A stretch of 64,000 nt of DNA from Rhizobium aethiopicum (GCF_900094625.1 NZ_FMAJ01000014.1:1-64000); one strand, 5' to 3'; positions 40,891 through 50,231 are shown, counted from the first letter of the stretch. The notes: generated by a model not told the origin, from the letters alone. Program-made: numbers and translations.

Positions 40891-40925
40891 ATAAAAACAG
40901 GGCGCCGGCTCTGCAACCGGCGCCC
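40891..40925 (-). terminator. Rho-independent terminator of secDF
   Basis: GGGCGCCGG and CCGGCGCCC form a perfect 9-bp stem with an 8-nt loop. On the minus strand it is followed by TGTTTTTAT, a U-rich tail. It lies about 30 bp after the secDF stop, so it should end that transcript before it reaches the neighbouring kinase gene. Confidence 0.85.
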
Positions 40926-40954
40926 TCTTCAAGGATGCGTTAACAACCCGTTTT

Positions 40955-43504
40955 TTAGGTCGCTGACTTGCGCGGTCGGCCCTCTTCCGGCGGGATGATT
41001 TCGGCTGCAGCATCGGTTGCCGGTACCGCCTTGGCATGGCGGCGGCGCCAGTCGCCGAGGAAGAGCAGGATGGGTGCGGCGATGAAGATCGACGAGGCGC
41101 CGGCCACCAGAATGCCGAAGACCATCGGGATCGCGAAGCTCGAGACCGCGCTGCCGCCCCAGATCGCCATCGGCACCAGGGCGAGGAAGGCGGTCGCATT
41201 GGTGTAAAGGCTTCGCGCCAGGGTCTCGTTGATCGACTTGTCGATGATCTCGCGCAGCGGCATCGACTTGTAGAGCCGCATGTTTTCGCGCATGCGGTCA
41301 TAGACGACGACCTTGTCGTTCACCGAGTAACCGACGAGCGTCAGGATGGCGGCGATGGCCGTGAGGTTGAAGTCGAGGCCGGTGATCGCGAAGAAGCCGA
41401 TCGCCTTGGTGACGTCGAGCACCAGCGTAACGATGGCGCCGACGGCAAACGGCCATTCGAAACGCGCCCAGATATAAAGGAGCATCGCAAAGCTGGCGAT
41501 CACCACCGATAGGATACCGGCCGAGGCAAGCTCGCCGCTGACCTTCGGACCGATGACGTCGGTACCTTCGACGGTGGCGTTCGGATCGATCCTGGCGACC
41601 TCGGCCTTCAGCTTGGTCACCGCCGCAGTCTGCGCCTCTTCGCCGCCTTCCTGCCGCTGAGCCCGAACGAGAATGCTGTTGTTGTCGCCGAAGGTCTGCA
41701 GCGTGATCTCGCCGAGGCCGAGACTATCGAGGCCCTCGCGGAACTTGGCAAGATCGGCGGCTTCTTTCGTCTTGACCGACATCTGAATGCCGCCGCGGAA
41801 GTCGACGCCATAGTTGAGGCCTGGGTAGATGAAAAGCACGACGGAGGCGATCGACAGCAGCGCCGAAACGGTGACGCCGAAGAAGCGCGCCTTCATGAAC
41901 TGGATGTGCTTGTCGTAAGGGCTGAACGGGATCAGCGGCCGGATGTTCAGCACCTTGAACTTGCGGCGGCGGGTAATCTCGATCATCGCGACGCGAACGA
42001 ACGCGACAGAGGTGAACATCGAGATGATCAGGCCGAGCGCCATGGTCACCGCGAAGCCGCGAACCGGGCCGGAGCCAAACCAGAACAGGATGGCCGCAGC
42101 GATGAGCGCCGTCATGTTGCCGTCGATAATGGTCGAATAGGCACGATTGAAGCCGGTATCGATGGCGGCAAAGGCGCCCTTGCCCTTGCGGGTCTCTTCA
42201 CGAATACGCTCATTGATGAGGACGTTCGCGTCGACCGCGAGGCCGATGCCGAGAACGACGCCGGCAATGCCCGGCAGCGTCAGCGTCGCGCCGACCAGCG
42301 TCAGCGCCGAGAGGGTCAGGATCGTGTGGATCAGCAGCGCCACATTCGCCAGGATGCCCCAGGTGCCGTAGAGAACGAAGATGAAAGCTGCAACAAGGGC
42401 GAAACCGACGATGCCGGAATAAATGCCCATCTTGATGGCATCAGCGCCGAGATCGGCGCCGACCGTGCGCTCCTCGATCACCGTCAGTTTGGCGGGCAGG
42501 GCGCCGGCGCGCAGCATGGCAGCAAGCGTCGTTGCGCTGTCAGCCGAGAAATTGCCGGAGATCTGGCCGGAACCGCCGGTGATCGGCTCGCGGATGACGG
42601 GGGCGCTCAGCACCTTGTTGTCGAGCACAATGGCAAAGGGACTGCCGACATTCTGACGGGTGATTTCGGCAAAGCGGGTGGCGCCGGCGCTGTCGAAGCG
42701 GAAGCTGACAATAGGTTCGCGCGTGTTGGGATCGAAGCTGACGCGGGCATCCGAAAGGCGGTCGCCTGATATTTCGACACGATCGAGAACCGGAAAGGAG
42801 TTGCCTTCGTCGTCCTTGAGCATGGTGACGCCGGGGCCAGGCTGGTTGTTCGGCGCCAGCATATGGAACGACATCTTTGCCGTGGAGCCCAGAAGTTCGC
42901 GCAGGCGCGACGGATCCTGCGCGCCCGGAAGCTGGACGAGCACGCGATTGGCGCCGATGCGCTGAATGGTCGGCTCGGAGACGCCGACCTGGTCGACGCG
43001 CTGGCGGATGACTTCAAGGCTCTGCTGGACCGCGTTGTCGACATTGGCGGAGATGCCGGCCGACGAGAAGCCGACGGTGATGGTCGCTCCGTTCGCCGTG
43101 ACGTCGAGATCCGCCTGGCCGGCGCTGAGGCCGGTGCTGATCGGATTGGCGAGCGTCCTCAGTTCGGTGACGGCCGCATCGCTCTGCGAGGCGTCGGCGA
43201 GCGTCACGACGATCTGGTTCTGGCTGCGCACGACGGCCTTCGGCTGGATGCCCTTTTCGCGCAGGACGCGGCGAGCGTCCTGAAGCAGCGATTGCAGTCG
43301 CTCCTTGGTCAGATCCGCCTCGTCGACTTCTAGAACGAGGTGCGAGCCGCCGCGAAGGTCGAGGCCGAGCGACACCTGCTCATGCGGCAGCCATGTCGGG
43401 AGGCGCTGCAGGGTGGACTGCGGCAGGGCGTTCGGCAGGGCGATCAATAGGCCGATCACGATGATCACCGTATAGGTGAGCACCAGCCATGGTGAAGTAC
43501 GCAT
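40955..43504 (-). CDS. secDF: SecDF fused protein-export membrane subunit
   Basis: This 849-residue inner-membrane RND-like protein has SecD and SecF fused in one chain. Twelve helices are visible. The SecD half has LGLDLRGGSHLVLEVD, a periplasmic P1 domain to about residue 340 and GVVLGIGLAVDANVLINERIREE. The SecF half (from about residue 540) has GLNYGVDFRGGIQMSV and TLVGYSVNDKVVVYDRMREN. SecDF uses the proton gradient to pull translocating proteins from the SecYEG channel. Many rhizobia also carry separate secD and secF. It is followed by a strong terminator and preceded by a small hypothetical gene. Confidence 0.95.
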   Translation of the reverse strand: MRTSPWLVLTYTVIIVIGLLIALPNALPQSTLQRLPTWLPHEQVSLGLDLRGGSHLVLEVDEADLTKERLQSLLQDARRVLREKGIQPKAVVRSQNQIVVTLADASQSDAAVTELRTLANPISTGLSAGQADLDVTANGATITVGFSSAGISANVDNAVQQSLEVIRQRVDQVGVSEPTIQRIGANRVLVQLPGAQDPSRLRELLGSTAKMSFHMLAPNNQPGPGVTMLKDDEGNSFPVLDRVEISGDRLSDARVSFDPNTREPIVSFRFDSAGATRFAEITRQNVGSPFAIVLDNKVLSAPVIREPITGGSGQISGNFSADSATTLAAMLRAGALPAKLTVIEERTVGADLGADAIKMGIYSGIVGFALVAAFIFVLYGTWGILANVALLIHTILTLSALTLVGATLTLPGIAGVVLGIGLAVDANVLINERIREETRKGKGAFAAIDTGFNRAYSTIIDGNMTALIAAAILFWFGSGPVRGFAVTMALGLIISMFTSVAFVRVAMIEITRRRKFKVLNIRPLIPFSPYDKHIQFMKARFFGVTVSALLSIASVVLFIYPGLNYGVDFRGGIQMSVKTKEAADLAKFREGLDSLGLGEITLQTFGDNNSILVRAQRQEGGEEAQTAAVTKLKAEVARIDPNATVEGTDVIGPKVSGELASAGILSVVIASFAMLLYIWARFEWPFAVGAIVTLVLDVTKAIGFFAITGLDFNLTAIAAILTLVGYSVNDKVVVYDRMRENMRLYKSMPLREIIDKSINETLARSLYTNATAFLALVPMAIWGGSAVSSFAIPMVFGILVAGASSIFIAAPILLFLGDWRRRHAKAVPATDAAAEIIPPEEGRPRKSAT

Positions 43505-43587
43505 GTTGTATTCCTTGATATCGAGGGCCGGCGCCCGGGCGCTGGCGGCATGTCGTCAATGGTCGGAAGCGCCGCTCGGCGCAGGCC

Positions 43588-43968
43588 TCAGGCGACGATC
43601 GGCGGTGCGCGCGCCTGTTGGGTCCTGGAAACTGCTGGATGAAATGGAGGTGCAAATGCCGCAAGAGGAGCCCTGATGTCCCAGCCGGTAAAGCCGACAG
43701 CAGGGGCGGCGGCAACGGCAGGCGGTCCCGCGTCATAGGCGATTTGTTTCGGCGCAAGCTTGCGCTCGGCGGCGAGCACACCGCGAACGGCGTCGCGCGC
43801 GCTCAGCTGCTGCGGCTGCGGATCACGGCCGGAAGAGGAAAGCGTGTTGACGGCAGTGGCCGGCGAGATGATGAGGTTGCCGCCGAAAAGCAGGCCGATA
43901 TAGGCAAGGATGGCGAAGAGAAGGGAAGTGGCGATACGGCTCGTCAGACGGTGCTGGTCCAGCTCCAT
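43588..43968 (-). CDS. Hypothetical single-helix membrane protein
   Basis: This 126-residue protein has one hydrophobic segment (residues about 12-32, IATSLLFAILAYIGLLFGG) and a Pro/Ala-rich, low-complexity C-terminal half. It would sit in the inner membrane with a tail in the periplasm or cytoplasm. GGGGGAG lies directly before the ATG; the further in-frame TTG at 44007 is unlikely to be the start. It is encoded between the antiporter gene (54 bp away) and secDF, all on the same strand. The function is unknown and some of the tail may be non-conserved. Confidence 0.5.
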   Translation of the reverse strand: MELDQHRLTSRIATSLLFAILAYIGLLFGGNLIISPATAVNTLSSSGRDPQPQQLSARDAVRGVLAAERKLAPKQIAYDAGPPAVAAAPAVGFTGWDIRAPLAAFAPPFHPAVSRTQQARAPPIVA

Positions 43969-44022
43969 CTCCCCCGTTCCGGCGATGTCACTCCCGTATC
44001 GGCTCAAAAGCGCGCCAATCTC

Positions 44023-45843
44023 TCATTCTCTTTCCGGCGAAGCAGTGCCCGTCGGGATGATTGTAGCAGGCTCCTGCCTGTCTTCATAGGAAACACTCTC
44101 ATGATGCACTTGAGCGAGCCGGTCAACCATGCCCAGTGCGATTTCACGTTCGCCCATGATGACGGTGTCGGCGCCGTATTGCTTCAATTCGTCGACCTCG
44201 GCGTCGGAATGGGCGCGGGCGACGATGAGGATGGATGGATTGACGCTGCGCGCCTGCTCGGCGATGCGGCAGGCCTCGAAGGCGTTCGGAATGGCGATGG
44301 CGAGGCTGCGCGCAGTCGAGAGATTGGCGAGATCGAGCGTCTCCCGCGCCACCGCATTGCCCATAAAGGCTTCGACCCCCTGCGCTTTCAATTCGCCGAT
44401 GCGCTTGTCGGAATCCTCGATGACAAGGAAGGGCGTGCCTGACGATTTGAGGTTCTGTCCGACGATCCTGCCGACCCGGCCGTAACCGATGAGGATGGCG
44501 TGGCCGGTAAGGGCGGTCGGATGCACGTCGTCGTCCTCAGGCGCCGCCTGTTCCTGAGCGGTGCCCGCATCCGCGGCGGAAGCGGGGTCGGCCGCAGTTT
44601 CCTCGCGCCTCGGCCCTTCGAGAAGAGGCCGCATGCGGTCGCAGAGGAAGAATAGCAGCGGATTGAGGACGATCGAAATGATGGCGCCGGCAAGAACGAG
44701 ATCCCGGCCTTCCTGCGGCAGCAGCCCGAGCTCGACGCCGAGGGCGGCGAGGATGAAGGAGAATTCGCCGATCTGACCGAGGCTTGCCGAAATGGTCAGC
44801 GCCGTGCCGAGCGGCTTCTTGAAGGCGAGCACGAGCAGAAAGGCGGCGACGGATTTGCCGATAACGATGATGAAGACGGTGGCGAGGATCGGCAGCGGCC
44901 TGTCGATCAGGATGTTCGGGTCGAACAGCATGCCGACCGACACGAAGAAGAGCACGGCAAAGGCGTCGCGCAGCGGCAGGCTTTCCTGGGCGGCGCGGTG
45001 GCTGAGCTCGCTTTCGGCCAGCACCATGCCGGCAAAGAAAGCGCCGAGCGCCAGCGACACCCCGAAGAGTTTCGCCGCGCCGAAGGCAACTCCGAGAGCG
45101 ATGGCGAGCACGCCGAGGCGGAAGAGCTCGCGCGAGCCGGCATGGGCGATGCGGTGCATCGTCCAGGGAATGAGTTTGCGGCCGAAGACCAGCATCAGCG
45201 CCACGAACAGCGCTACCTTGACCAAGGTCATGGCGATGATGGCGCCGATGCCGAGATCGAGACCGAACAGGTGGTTCAGACCCGCCGATAGCGGCTCGAC
45301 GGGAGCGTGGCCGCCGCCGCCGATACTGGCTGCGGCTGGGATCAGCACCAGCGCCAGCACCATGGTGAGATCTTCGACGATCAGCCAGCCGACGGCTATC
45401 CTGCCTCGCTCCGTCTCCACCAACCGGCGCTCCTGCAACGCCTTCAGCAGCACGACGGTGGAGGCGACCGAAAGCGCCAGGCCGAAGACCAGGCTGCCGC
45501 CGGTCGGCCAGCCCATGACGGCGCCGAGCCCCCAGCCGAGCAGTGTCGCGAAGGCGATCTGCGCGATCGCGCCGGGCAGCGCGATGCCGCGTACCGACAG
45601 CAGGTCTTTCAGCGAAAAATGCAGCCCGACGCCGAACATCAGCAGGATGACGCCGATTTCGGCAAGCTCCGGCGCAAGGCTCTGATCCGCCACATAGCCC
45701 GGCGTGTGCGGCCCGACGAGAACCCCGGCGATCAGGTAGCCGACGAGCGGCGGCATGCGCAACCGATGCGCAAAAGCGCCGAAGATGAAAGCCAGCACGA
45801 GGCCGCCGACGATTGTCGAAATCAAGGGCGTATCGTGCGGCAT
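44023..45843 (-). CDS. CPA2 cation/proton antiporter with RCK domain (KefB/YbaL-like)
   Basis: This 606-residue membrane protein has about 12-13 N-terminal helices forming the Na+/H+ exchanger (CPA2) fold (LVGYLIAGVLVGPHTPG, VGLHFSLKDL, FGLALSVASTVVLLKAL). A cytoplasmic TrkA-N/RCK domain follows (HAILIGYGRVGRIVGQNL, about residues 430-570). Such proteins release K+ in exchange for H+, gated by nucleotides or glutathione adducts. It resembles YbaL more than KefC because the linker is short. The ATG lies in a 79-bp divergent region shared with an XRE regulator gene. Confidence 0.93.
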   Translation of the reverse strand: MPHDTPLISTIVGGLVLAFIFGAFAHRLRMPPLVGYLIAGVLVGPHTPGYVADQSLAPELAEIGVILLMFGVGLHFSLKDLLSVRGIALPGAIAQIAFATLLGWGLGAVMGWPTGGSLVFGLALSVASTVVLLKALQERRLVETERGRIAVGWLIVEDLTMVLALVLIPAAASIGGGGHAPVEPLSAGLNHLFGLDLGIGAIIAMTLVKVALFVALMLVFGRKLIPWTMHRIAHAGSRELFRLGVLAIALGVAFGAAKLFGVSLALGAFFAGMVLAESELSHRAAQESLPLRDAFAVLFFVSVGMLFDPNILIDRPLPILATVFIIVIGKSVAAFLLVLAFKKPLGTALTISASLGQIGEFSFILAALGVELGLLPQEGRDLVLAGAIISIVLNPLLFFLCDRMRPLLEGPRREETAADPASAADAGTAQEQAAPEDDDVHPTALTGHAILIGYGRVGRIVGQNLKSSGTPFLVIEDSDKRIGELKAQGVEAFMGNAVARETLDLANLSTARSLAIAIPNAFEACRIAEQARSVNPSILIVARAHSDAEVDELKQYGADTVIMGEREIALGMVDRLAQVHHESVSYEDRQEPATIIPTGTASPERE

Positions 45844-45887
45844 TGATATCTCCCGATCTGGAAATCCCGTTAGTATTATGACATAAG

Positions 45888-45903
45888 TGGTCTATATCGA
45901 CCA
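45888..45903. promoter_or_regulatory. Palindrome between antiporter and XRE genes
   Basis: TGGTCTATATCGACCA is a 16-bp inverted repeat (TGGTC/GACCA arms around ATAT, one mismatched pair). It lies 20 bp before the XRE start and 45 bp before the antiporter start. It is the best operator candidate for the adjacent helix-turn-helix protein. The symmetry is seen; binding is inferred. Confidence 0.4.
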
Positions 45904-45922
45904 ATATGGGTAATTTGAAATT

Positions 45923-46183
45923 ATGGGTCAAGGCGCCAGGGAAACAATTCTAAGCCCCGCACTCTGCAGGGCCGCACGCGGTCTGCTCGACTGGACCCAG
46001 GCCGACCTTGCCGAGAAGGCGGCTGTCTCGCGCAGCACCATCCGCGATTACGAGGGACACCACCACGACATCCATCGTGCAACGGAGGCGCAGCTGCGCC
46101 TTGCGTTCGAGGAAGGCGGCGTCAGGTTCGTGGCGATAGAAGGTGCGGGCACCGGTCTCTGCCTGCCCAATCGAGCCGGCTGA
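45923..46183 (+). CDS. XRE-family helix-turn-helix regulator
   Basis: This 86-residue DNA-binding protein has an XRE/Cro-type helix-turn-helix at residues about 15-55 (AARGLLDWTQADLAEKAAVSRSTIRDYE) followed by a short C-terminal strand-rich tail (VRFVAIEGAGTGLCL). Similar small rhizobial XRE proteins have no other domain. It is divergent from the KefB/YbaL-like antiporter, so it may control that gene and itself. Its 3' end is 7 bp from the convergent glycosyltransferase gene. Confidence 0.88.
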   Translation: MGQGARETILSPALCRAARGLLDWTQADLAEKAAVSRSTIRDYEGHHHDIHRATEAQLRLAFEEGGVRFVAIEGAGTGLCLPNRAG

Positions 46184-46192
46184 GGCCGGCTC
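46173..46192. terminator. Hairpin spanning two convergent stop codons
   Basis: GAGCCGGC-TGAG-GCCGGCTC is a perfect 8-bp stem with a 4-nt loop. It contains the stop codon of the XRE gene and touches that of the convergent glycosyltransferase gene. There is no T-run on either side, so it may act as a bidirectional block to convergent transcription or stabilise the 3' ends, not as a classical terminator. Confidence 0.45.
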
Positions 46193-47612
46193 AGGGCGCC
46201 AGGCAGGTCGCGGACACTTTGTAAATATAAAGCGTTTCGCCCTCGTAGTAGCCGTCCGCCGGCTGCCAGTTCTTGAGCACTTCGGGCGTTTCGCTGGCAC
46301 AGGTAAGTGGCCCGTCGGTCAGGAAAAGCACCTTGCCGGTAATGTCGGCGGGCAGGGCGAATTCCTGCTCATAATAACTCTCCGGAAGGCCAGCGGGCGC
46401 CCGCGCGTAGATCCTGTAGGATGTATCGCGCAGCGTATAGAAAAGATCGGCGACCATATCGCGGTTGTCGGTGACGATGATGTCGGTGCCGGCCTGACCT
46501 GTCAGCGCGGCTGCCTCGCGGCTAACTTCGGCGCGGCCGAGATAGCGCTTCATCAATTCGTCGCCGTTCGGCAGCAGCAACTGATGCGGAAAGATCGTCG
46601 CCAGCGGAAAGAGCAGGCTTGCAATGCCGTTGATGGTGAGCGACAGCCTCAGCCCCTTCGGCCACAGCCGGCAAAGCAGCCAGACGGCAAGCACGGTGCC
46701 GGCAACATAGGCGGTGACGGCCCAGTTGGCGTAGGCCTTGGCGACCGTTGCCTGCAGGGTAATCAGCACCACCACCGGCATCGACAGCCAGACCAGCATC
46801 TTCTCCCGGTCGTCGCTCCTGCCCTTGATCATGCGATAGACTGCCCAGAGCATGGCAAAAAATACGATCGGCCCGACGACGCCGAACTGGGCGGCGAAGA
46901 ATTCCAGCCCGCGGCGAAGATTGATGCCGAGGTCGCTCCAATGGGCAATATCCTGCGTATGGCGTACCGTCGTATTGTTATGCTGTAGGTTCCACCAGAG
47001 GTTCGGCAGGGCGACGACCGCAGCAACCGCGACCGCGACGATGAAATCTCGAATGGCGATGCGCGTCGACGGAATGAGGAGGAGAGCGATCGCGCCGCCC
47101 GGTACGACGAACAACACGGCATATTTCGTCAGGAAGGCGAGACCGACCCCGAGGCCCATCACGAGCGCCAGTCCGACCGAGCGCCGCTGCGTCAGGCCGA
47201 AATAGGCGAGCAGAGCGATGGCGATGAAGAACAGCAGGATGACGTCGGTCGAGAAGAACACTGAGGAAAGCGCCACGCCGGGCAGCGTAATGTAGGTGGC
47301 GCCGGTCCAGCCCTCGATCTCAGGCCCGACGAAACGCTTCGCCACCTTCATCAGCACCAGTGCGGCGGCCATATGGATCAGCGGCCCGGAGAGCCTGATG
47401 AAATAGATGGCATCCGAGCCGGAAAGCTCTGTCATCGCCCGGATCACCCAGGCGATCATCGGCGGCTTGGAATAATAGCCGAGATCGAGATTCTGCGACC
47501 AGAACCAGTATTGTGCCTCATCGACGAAAAGGTCCGTCGCATCGAAATGAAGCGAGACGACGCGCCAGAGCGTGAAGCCAAGGACGATGAGGAGACCAGA
47601 TCTGGGAGACAT
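46191..47612 (-). CDS. GT39/ArnT-like membrane glycosyltransferase
   Basis: This 473-residue inner-membrane protein of the PMT/ArnT superfamily has about 11-12 helices. The first periplasmic loop has the catalytic acidic pair in DLFVDEAQYWFW, then GYYSKPPMIAW; these are the family signatures. It transfers a sugar from a polyprenyl-phosphate donor to a periplasmic acceptor such as lipid A, a polysaccharide or protein. The C-terminal 100 residues form a periplasmic domain. The start ATG at 47612 lies near GTTCATGTCTCCC without a strong Shine-Dalgarno. Its acceptor is unknown. Confidence 0.9.
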   Translation of the reverse strand: MSPRSGLLIVLGFTLWRVVSLHFDATDLFVDEAQYWFWSQNLDLGYYSKPPMIAWVIRAMTELSGSDAIYFIRLSGPLIHMAAALVLMKVAKRFVGPEIEGWTGATYITLPGVALSSVFFSTDVILLFFIAIALLAYFGLTQRRSVGLALVMGLGVGLAFLTKYAVLFVVPGGAIALLLIPSTRIAIRDFIVAVAVAAVVALPNLWWNLQHNNTTVRHTQDIAHWSDLGINLRRGLEFFAAQFGVVGPIVFFAMLWAVYRMIKGRSDDREKMLVWLSMPVVVLITLQATVAKAYANWAVTAYVAGTVLAVWLLCRLWPKGLRLSLTINGIASLLFPLATIFPHQLLLPNGDELMKRYLGRAEVSREAAALTGQAGTDIIVTDNRDMVADLFYTLRDTSYRIYARAPAGLPESYYEQEFALPADITGKVLFLTDGPLTCASETPEVLKNWQPADGYYEGETLYIYKVSATCLAP

Positions 47613-47698
47613 GAACCAAGTGTTCCGCTGACATGAAAGGCGCGAGTGCGATTACACCAAAGGCGCCGGACTGCCAACGGGAAAGGGCGAAGAACGCT

Positions 47699-47812
47699 TT
47701 AGAACACCCGAAGCGCGCGGATGTCGCGATGGGCGGCGAGGAAATCGAGGCGGGCAACGGCGGCAAGTATGCCCATTGCGATCATGCAGGAACCCAATCC
47801 GAGAACAATCAT
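47699..47812 (-). CDS. Possible 37-residue membrane peptide
   Basis: MIVLGLGSCMIAMGILAAVA is one hydrophobic helix followed by RLDFLAAHRDIRALRVF. AAGGACAGAGC lies before the ATG, a good ribosome site. The sequence is too short to judge by codon use, and no family is recognised. It lies alone in the 627-bp gap between the glycosyltransferase gene and icpA. Confidence 0.35.
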   Translation of the reverse strand: MIVLGLGSCMIAMGILAAVARLDFLAAHRDIRALRVF

Positions 47813-47961
47813 TGCTCTGTCCTTGTCGACGTCATGTCTTGGCTGTCGAGCGGCATATAACACGGAGCTTGCGTGTGCCTTGTAGCAGCCGTGCAACTCC
47901 GTAGAAGTATTTCCTGCGAACTGCCCTGAATTGCTCCAAAAGCCTGCTCCTGGAAAGGCTT

Positions 47962-47987
47962 ATTAACCTTCGGGCAAGGAATTAACC
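47962..47987. promoter_or_regulatory. Paired TTAACC (CtrA half-site-like) motifs
   Basis: ATTAACC occurs at 47962-47968 and again at 47981-47987, the second reading TTAACCAT, the CtrA half-site known in alphaproteobacteria. They lie about 255-280 bp before the icpA start, in the long gap that must hold the promoter of the chemotaxis operon. The motif is short, so chance is possible; regulation is inference. Confidence 0.35.
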
Positions 47988-48239
47988 ATAAACATTGGGT
48001 TACACGTCGGAATGGGAAGATGTGCTCGTTCCCAGCAGGCATGACGCCGTACCGCCGTACCGGGTCGATCCGGTATCCATCTCTTCATACAGCTTCGAAA
48101 CATAGCTGATCAGGGGCTTTTACCTGCCGGTCGTCGCCGGTGGTGAAGACCGGCTCCGCGCTTGCGTTCATCGAATGCTGCAAATTTTTGCCGGGCATTC
48201 GCCTGGAATGTGGGTCGGGGACAGGCTTTGAGGCAGGAC

Positions 48240-49871
48240 ATGCCATCAGATCAGGCTCGTGGAGCGCAGGCAGGCAGCTTGCGCGATCGCTTGCGTTTTG
48301 CCGGTCTCGATGCCGATCAATGCGAACTGGTGCGCCGCAACCGGCCGGCCCTCGAAGCACATTTGAAGGCAGGGCTGCGCGATCTCTTCCACAGATTCCA
48401 GTCCTTTCCCGACGCCGCGCGTAATTTCGACAGCGAGCGCCAGGTTGATCGCCTGCATGATCTGCAGTCCTCGCATTGGGATGTGCTGACGGATGCGCGC
48501 TTCGACAGCCTCTATGCCGAGCGCGTCAAGGTTCTCTCCGATACCGAAAGCAAGATGGGCCTCGACCCGCGCTGGCACGTCGCCGGCCACGGCGTCATGC
48601 TCGAGCATGTCGTATCGGGCCTCGCCGAAGAGATCGCCGGTCGCCCCCTGCTGCCCTCGGCCAAGCGCCGCACGCGTGAAATTTCCGATCTGATGACGGC
48701 GATCATCCGCATCGTCATGGTCGATGTGGAAATCGCCGTCTCGCTCCGCTTCAATGCGCTGCGGGCCGCCCAGAGCCGCGCGCTTGCCGACGAGCGCGCC
48801 GGAAGTGAAGCTGAGATCGCCAGGATCTTCGACGATGTCATCGCGGGTCTCGCGGCCCGCGACCTGACACGGCGCGCGCCTGTCGACGCCGACGGCGCCT
48901 ATGCCGGGATTGCCGCAGCGCTGAACGGCGCCCTGGATGGCCTCCAGGCCGAATTCGCCGCCATTACCGAACGCACCGAAAAGGCCGAAGCGGCGACCGC
49001 TTCGCTTGCCGGCCAGTCGCGGCAGTTCGCCGGCAAGGCGTCCGGCCAGGCCGACCGCTTGCAGCTTTCCGCCGCTACCCTTGCCGGCATCGCCGGCAGC
49101 GTGCGCGACGGCGCGGCCGACAGCCGCGCCGCCGAACAGGCGGCCGCCTCGACGCGCGCCGCGGTCGAGGAAAGCGGCGAGGTCGTCGGCCGCGCGATCA
49201 GCGCCATGGCCGATATCGAGCAGTCGGCCGAAAAGATCGGCCAGATCATCGGCGCCATCGACGAGATCGCCTTCCAGACCAATCTTCTGGCGCTGAATGC
49301 CGGCATCGAGGCGGCACGCGCCGGTGATTCCGGCCGCGGTTTTGCCGTCGTCGCCCAGGAAGTCCGCGCCCTTGCGCAGCGCTCGGCCGAAGCCGCTCGC
49401 GAGATCAAGACGCTGGTGACGACGACCAAGACGCAGGTCGATGCCGGCGTGCAGATGGTCGGCCGCACACAGGATTCGATCGCCAGCATCGTGCGCCAGG
49501 TCACCGACATCAACGCCGCCATATCAGGCATCGCCACGAGGACCGGCGAACATGCCGCAAGCCTCGATGGCGTGGCTGCCGACGTCAAGGGCCTTGGTGC
49601 GGAGGTGGCGAGCAGCGCCGGCTTTGTGGAGCGCTCCGCCGAAGGCGCCGATCATCTTCACACTGTCATCGTCGAACTCGGCCAGACGATTCGCGAATTC
49701 CGCATTGCCCGCGAAAAGGCGCATCCAGCGCCTTCGGCGCCGGCTCGCGTGACGCCGCCGCGCGCGGTCGAAATCGCCGCCCGGCCGGTATTGGCCGCGG
49801 AATACGAAAACGACGATTTTGGCCTTCCTCGGTCCGTGACGGGCACCGGAGGTGGGCGGAATGTTTACTAA
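48240..49871 (+). CDS. icpA: Soluble methyl-accepting chemotaxis protein with globin sensor (IcpA)
   Basis: This 543-residue cytoplasmic receptor is the first gene of the chemotaxis operon. The N-terminal protoglobin-like sensor (residues about 15-185; FRFQSFPDAA, HWDVLTDARFDSLYAERV, WHVAGHGVML) probably binds haem with a proximal His. The C-terminal signalling domain has the hairpin tip EIAFQTNLLALNAGIEAARAG. No transmembrane helix is present, as expected for IcpA/McpE-type receptors of rhizobia. The ATG has AGGCAGGAC before it. It should respond to oxygen or a related signal and drive CheA via CheW. Confidence 0.93.
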   Translation: MPSDQARGAQAGSLRDRLRFAGLDADQCELVRRNRPALEAHLKAGLRDLFHRFQSFPDAARNFDSERQVDRLHDLQSSHWDVLTDARFDSLYAERVKVLSDTESKMGLDPRWHVAGHGVMLEHVVSGLAEEIAGRPLLPSAKRRTREISDLMTAIIRIVMVDVEIAVSLRFNALRAAQSRALADERAGSEAEIARIFDDVIAGLAARDLTRRAPVDADGAYAGIAAALNGALDGLQAEFAAITERTEKAEAATASLAGQSRQFAGKASGQADRLQLSAATLAGIAGSVRDGAADSRAAEQAAASTRAAVEESGEVVGRAISAMADIEQSAEKIGQIIGAIDEIAFQTNLLALNAGIEAARAGDSGRGFAVVAQEVRALAQRSAEAAREIKTLVTTTKTQVDAGVQMVGRTQDSIASIVRQVTDINAAISGIATRTGEHAASLDGVAADVKGLGAEVASSAGFVERSAEGADHLHTVIVELGQTIREFRIAREKAHPAPSAPARVTPPRAVEIAARPVLAAEYENDDFGLPRSVTGTGGGRNVY

Positions 49872-49934
49872 CCTATCGGATTATCGCCTCAGCTCGTCTT
49901 TCGGGGCCGGGGAAAAGGGAACAAGGAAAAGCTG

Positions 49935-50231
49935 ATGGTGGCAAAGAAGAGTGGCAAGACGCTGAATTTGACAGCGGTGCTCGACCTCAATGAGGCTTCC
50001 GCCTTGCGCGACAAACTCCTCTCCTTCAGGGGTAGCGGTCTTTCGATCGACGCCTCCGACGTCGAACGTATCGGCGCTCTTTGTGCCCAGGTTCTGATGT
50101 CCGCCGAGAAGACCTGGGAGCAGGACAAGCAGCCCTTCACCTTTTCAAAGGTTTCCGATGCATTTCACAAAACCATGCAGCTGGTTGGCGTCGATATAGA
50201 CCACCTGCTTGCCAAGGAGATTCGGCAATGA
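49935..50231 (+). CDS. cheS: CheS, CheA-associated STAS-like protein
   Basis: This 98-residue protein has a STAS-like fold (LNLTAVLDLNEASALRDKLL, LSIDASDVERIGALCAQVLMSA). In Sinorhizobium meliloti CheS binds CheA and increases phosphotransfer to CheY1, speeding its loss of phosphate as part of the sink mechanism. It is encoded 63 bp after icpA, with GGGAACAAGGAAAAGCTG before the ATG, and its stop overlaps the cheY1 start (ATGA). The position as the second gene of the operon is conserved in rhizobia. Confidence 0.92.
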   Translation: MVAKKSGKTLNLTAVLDLNEASALRDKLLSFRGSGLSIDASDVERIGALCAQVLMSAEKTWEQDKQPFTFSKVSDAFHKTMQLVGVDIDHLLAKEIRQ

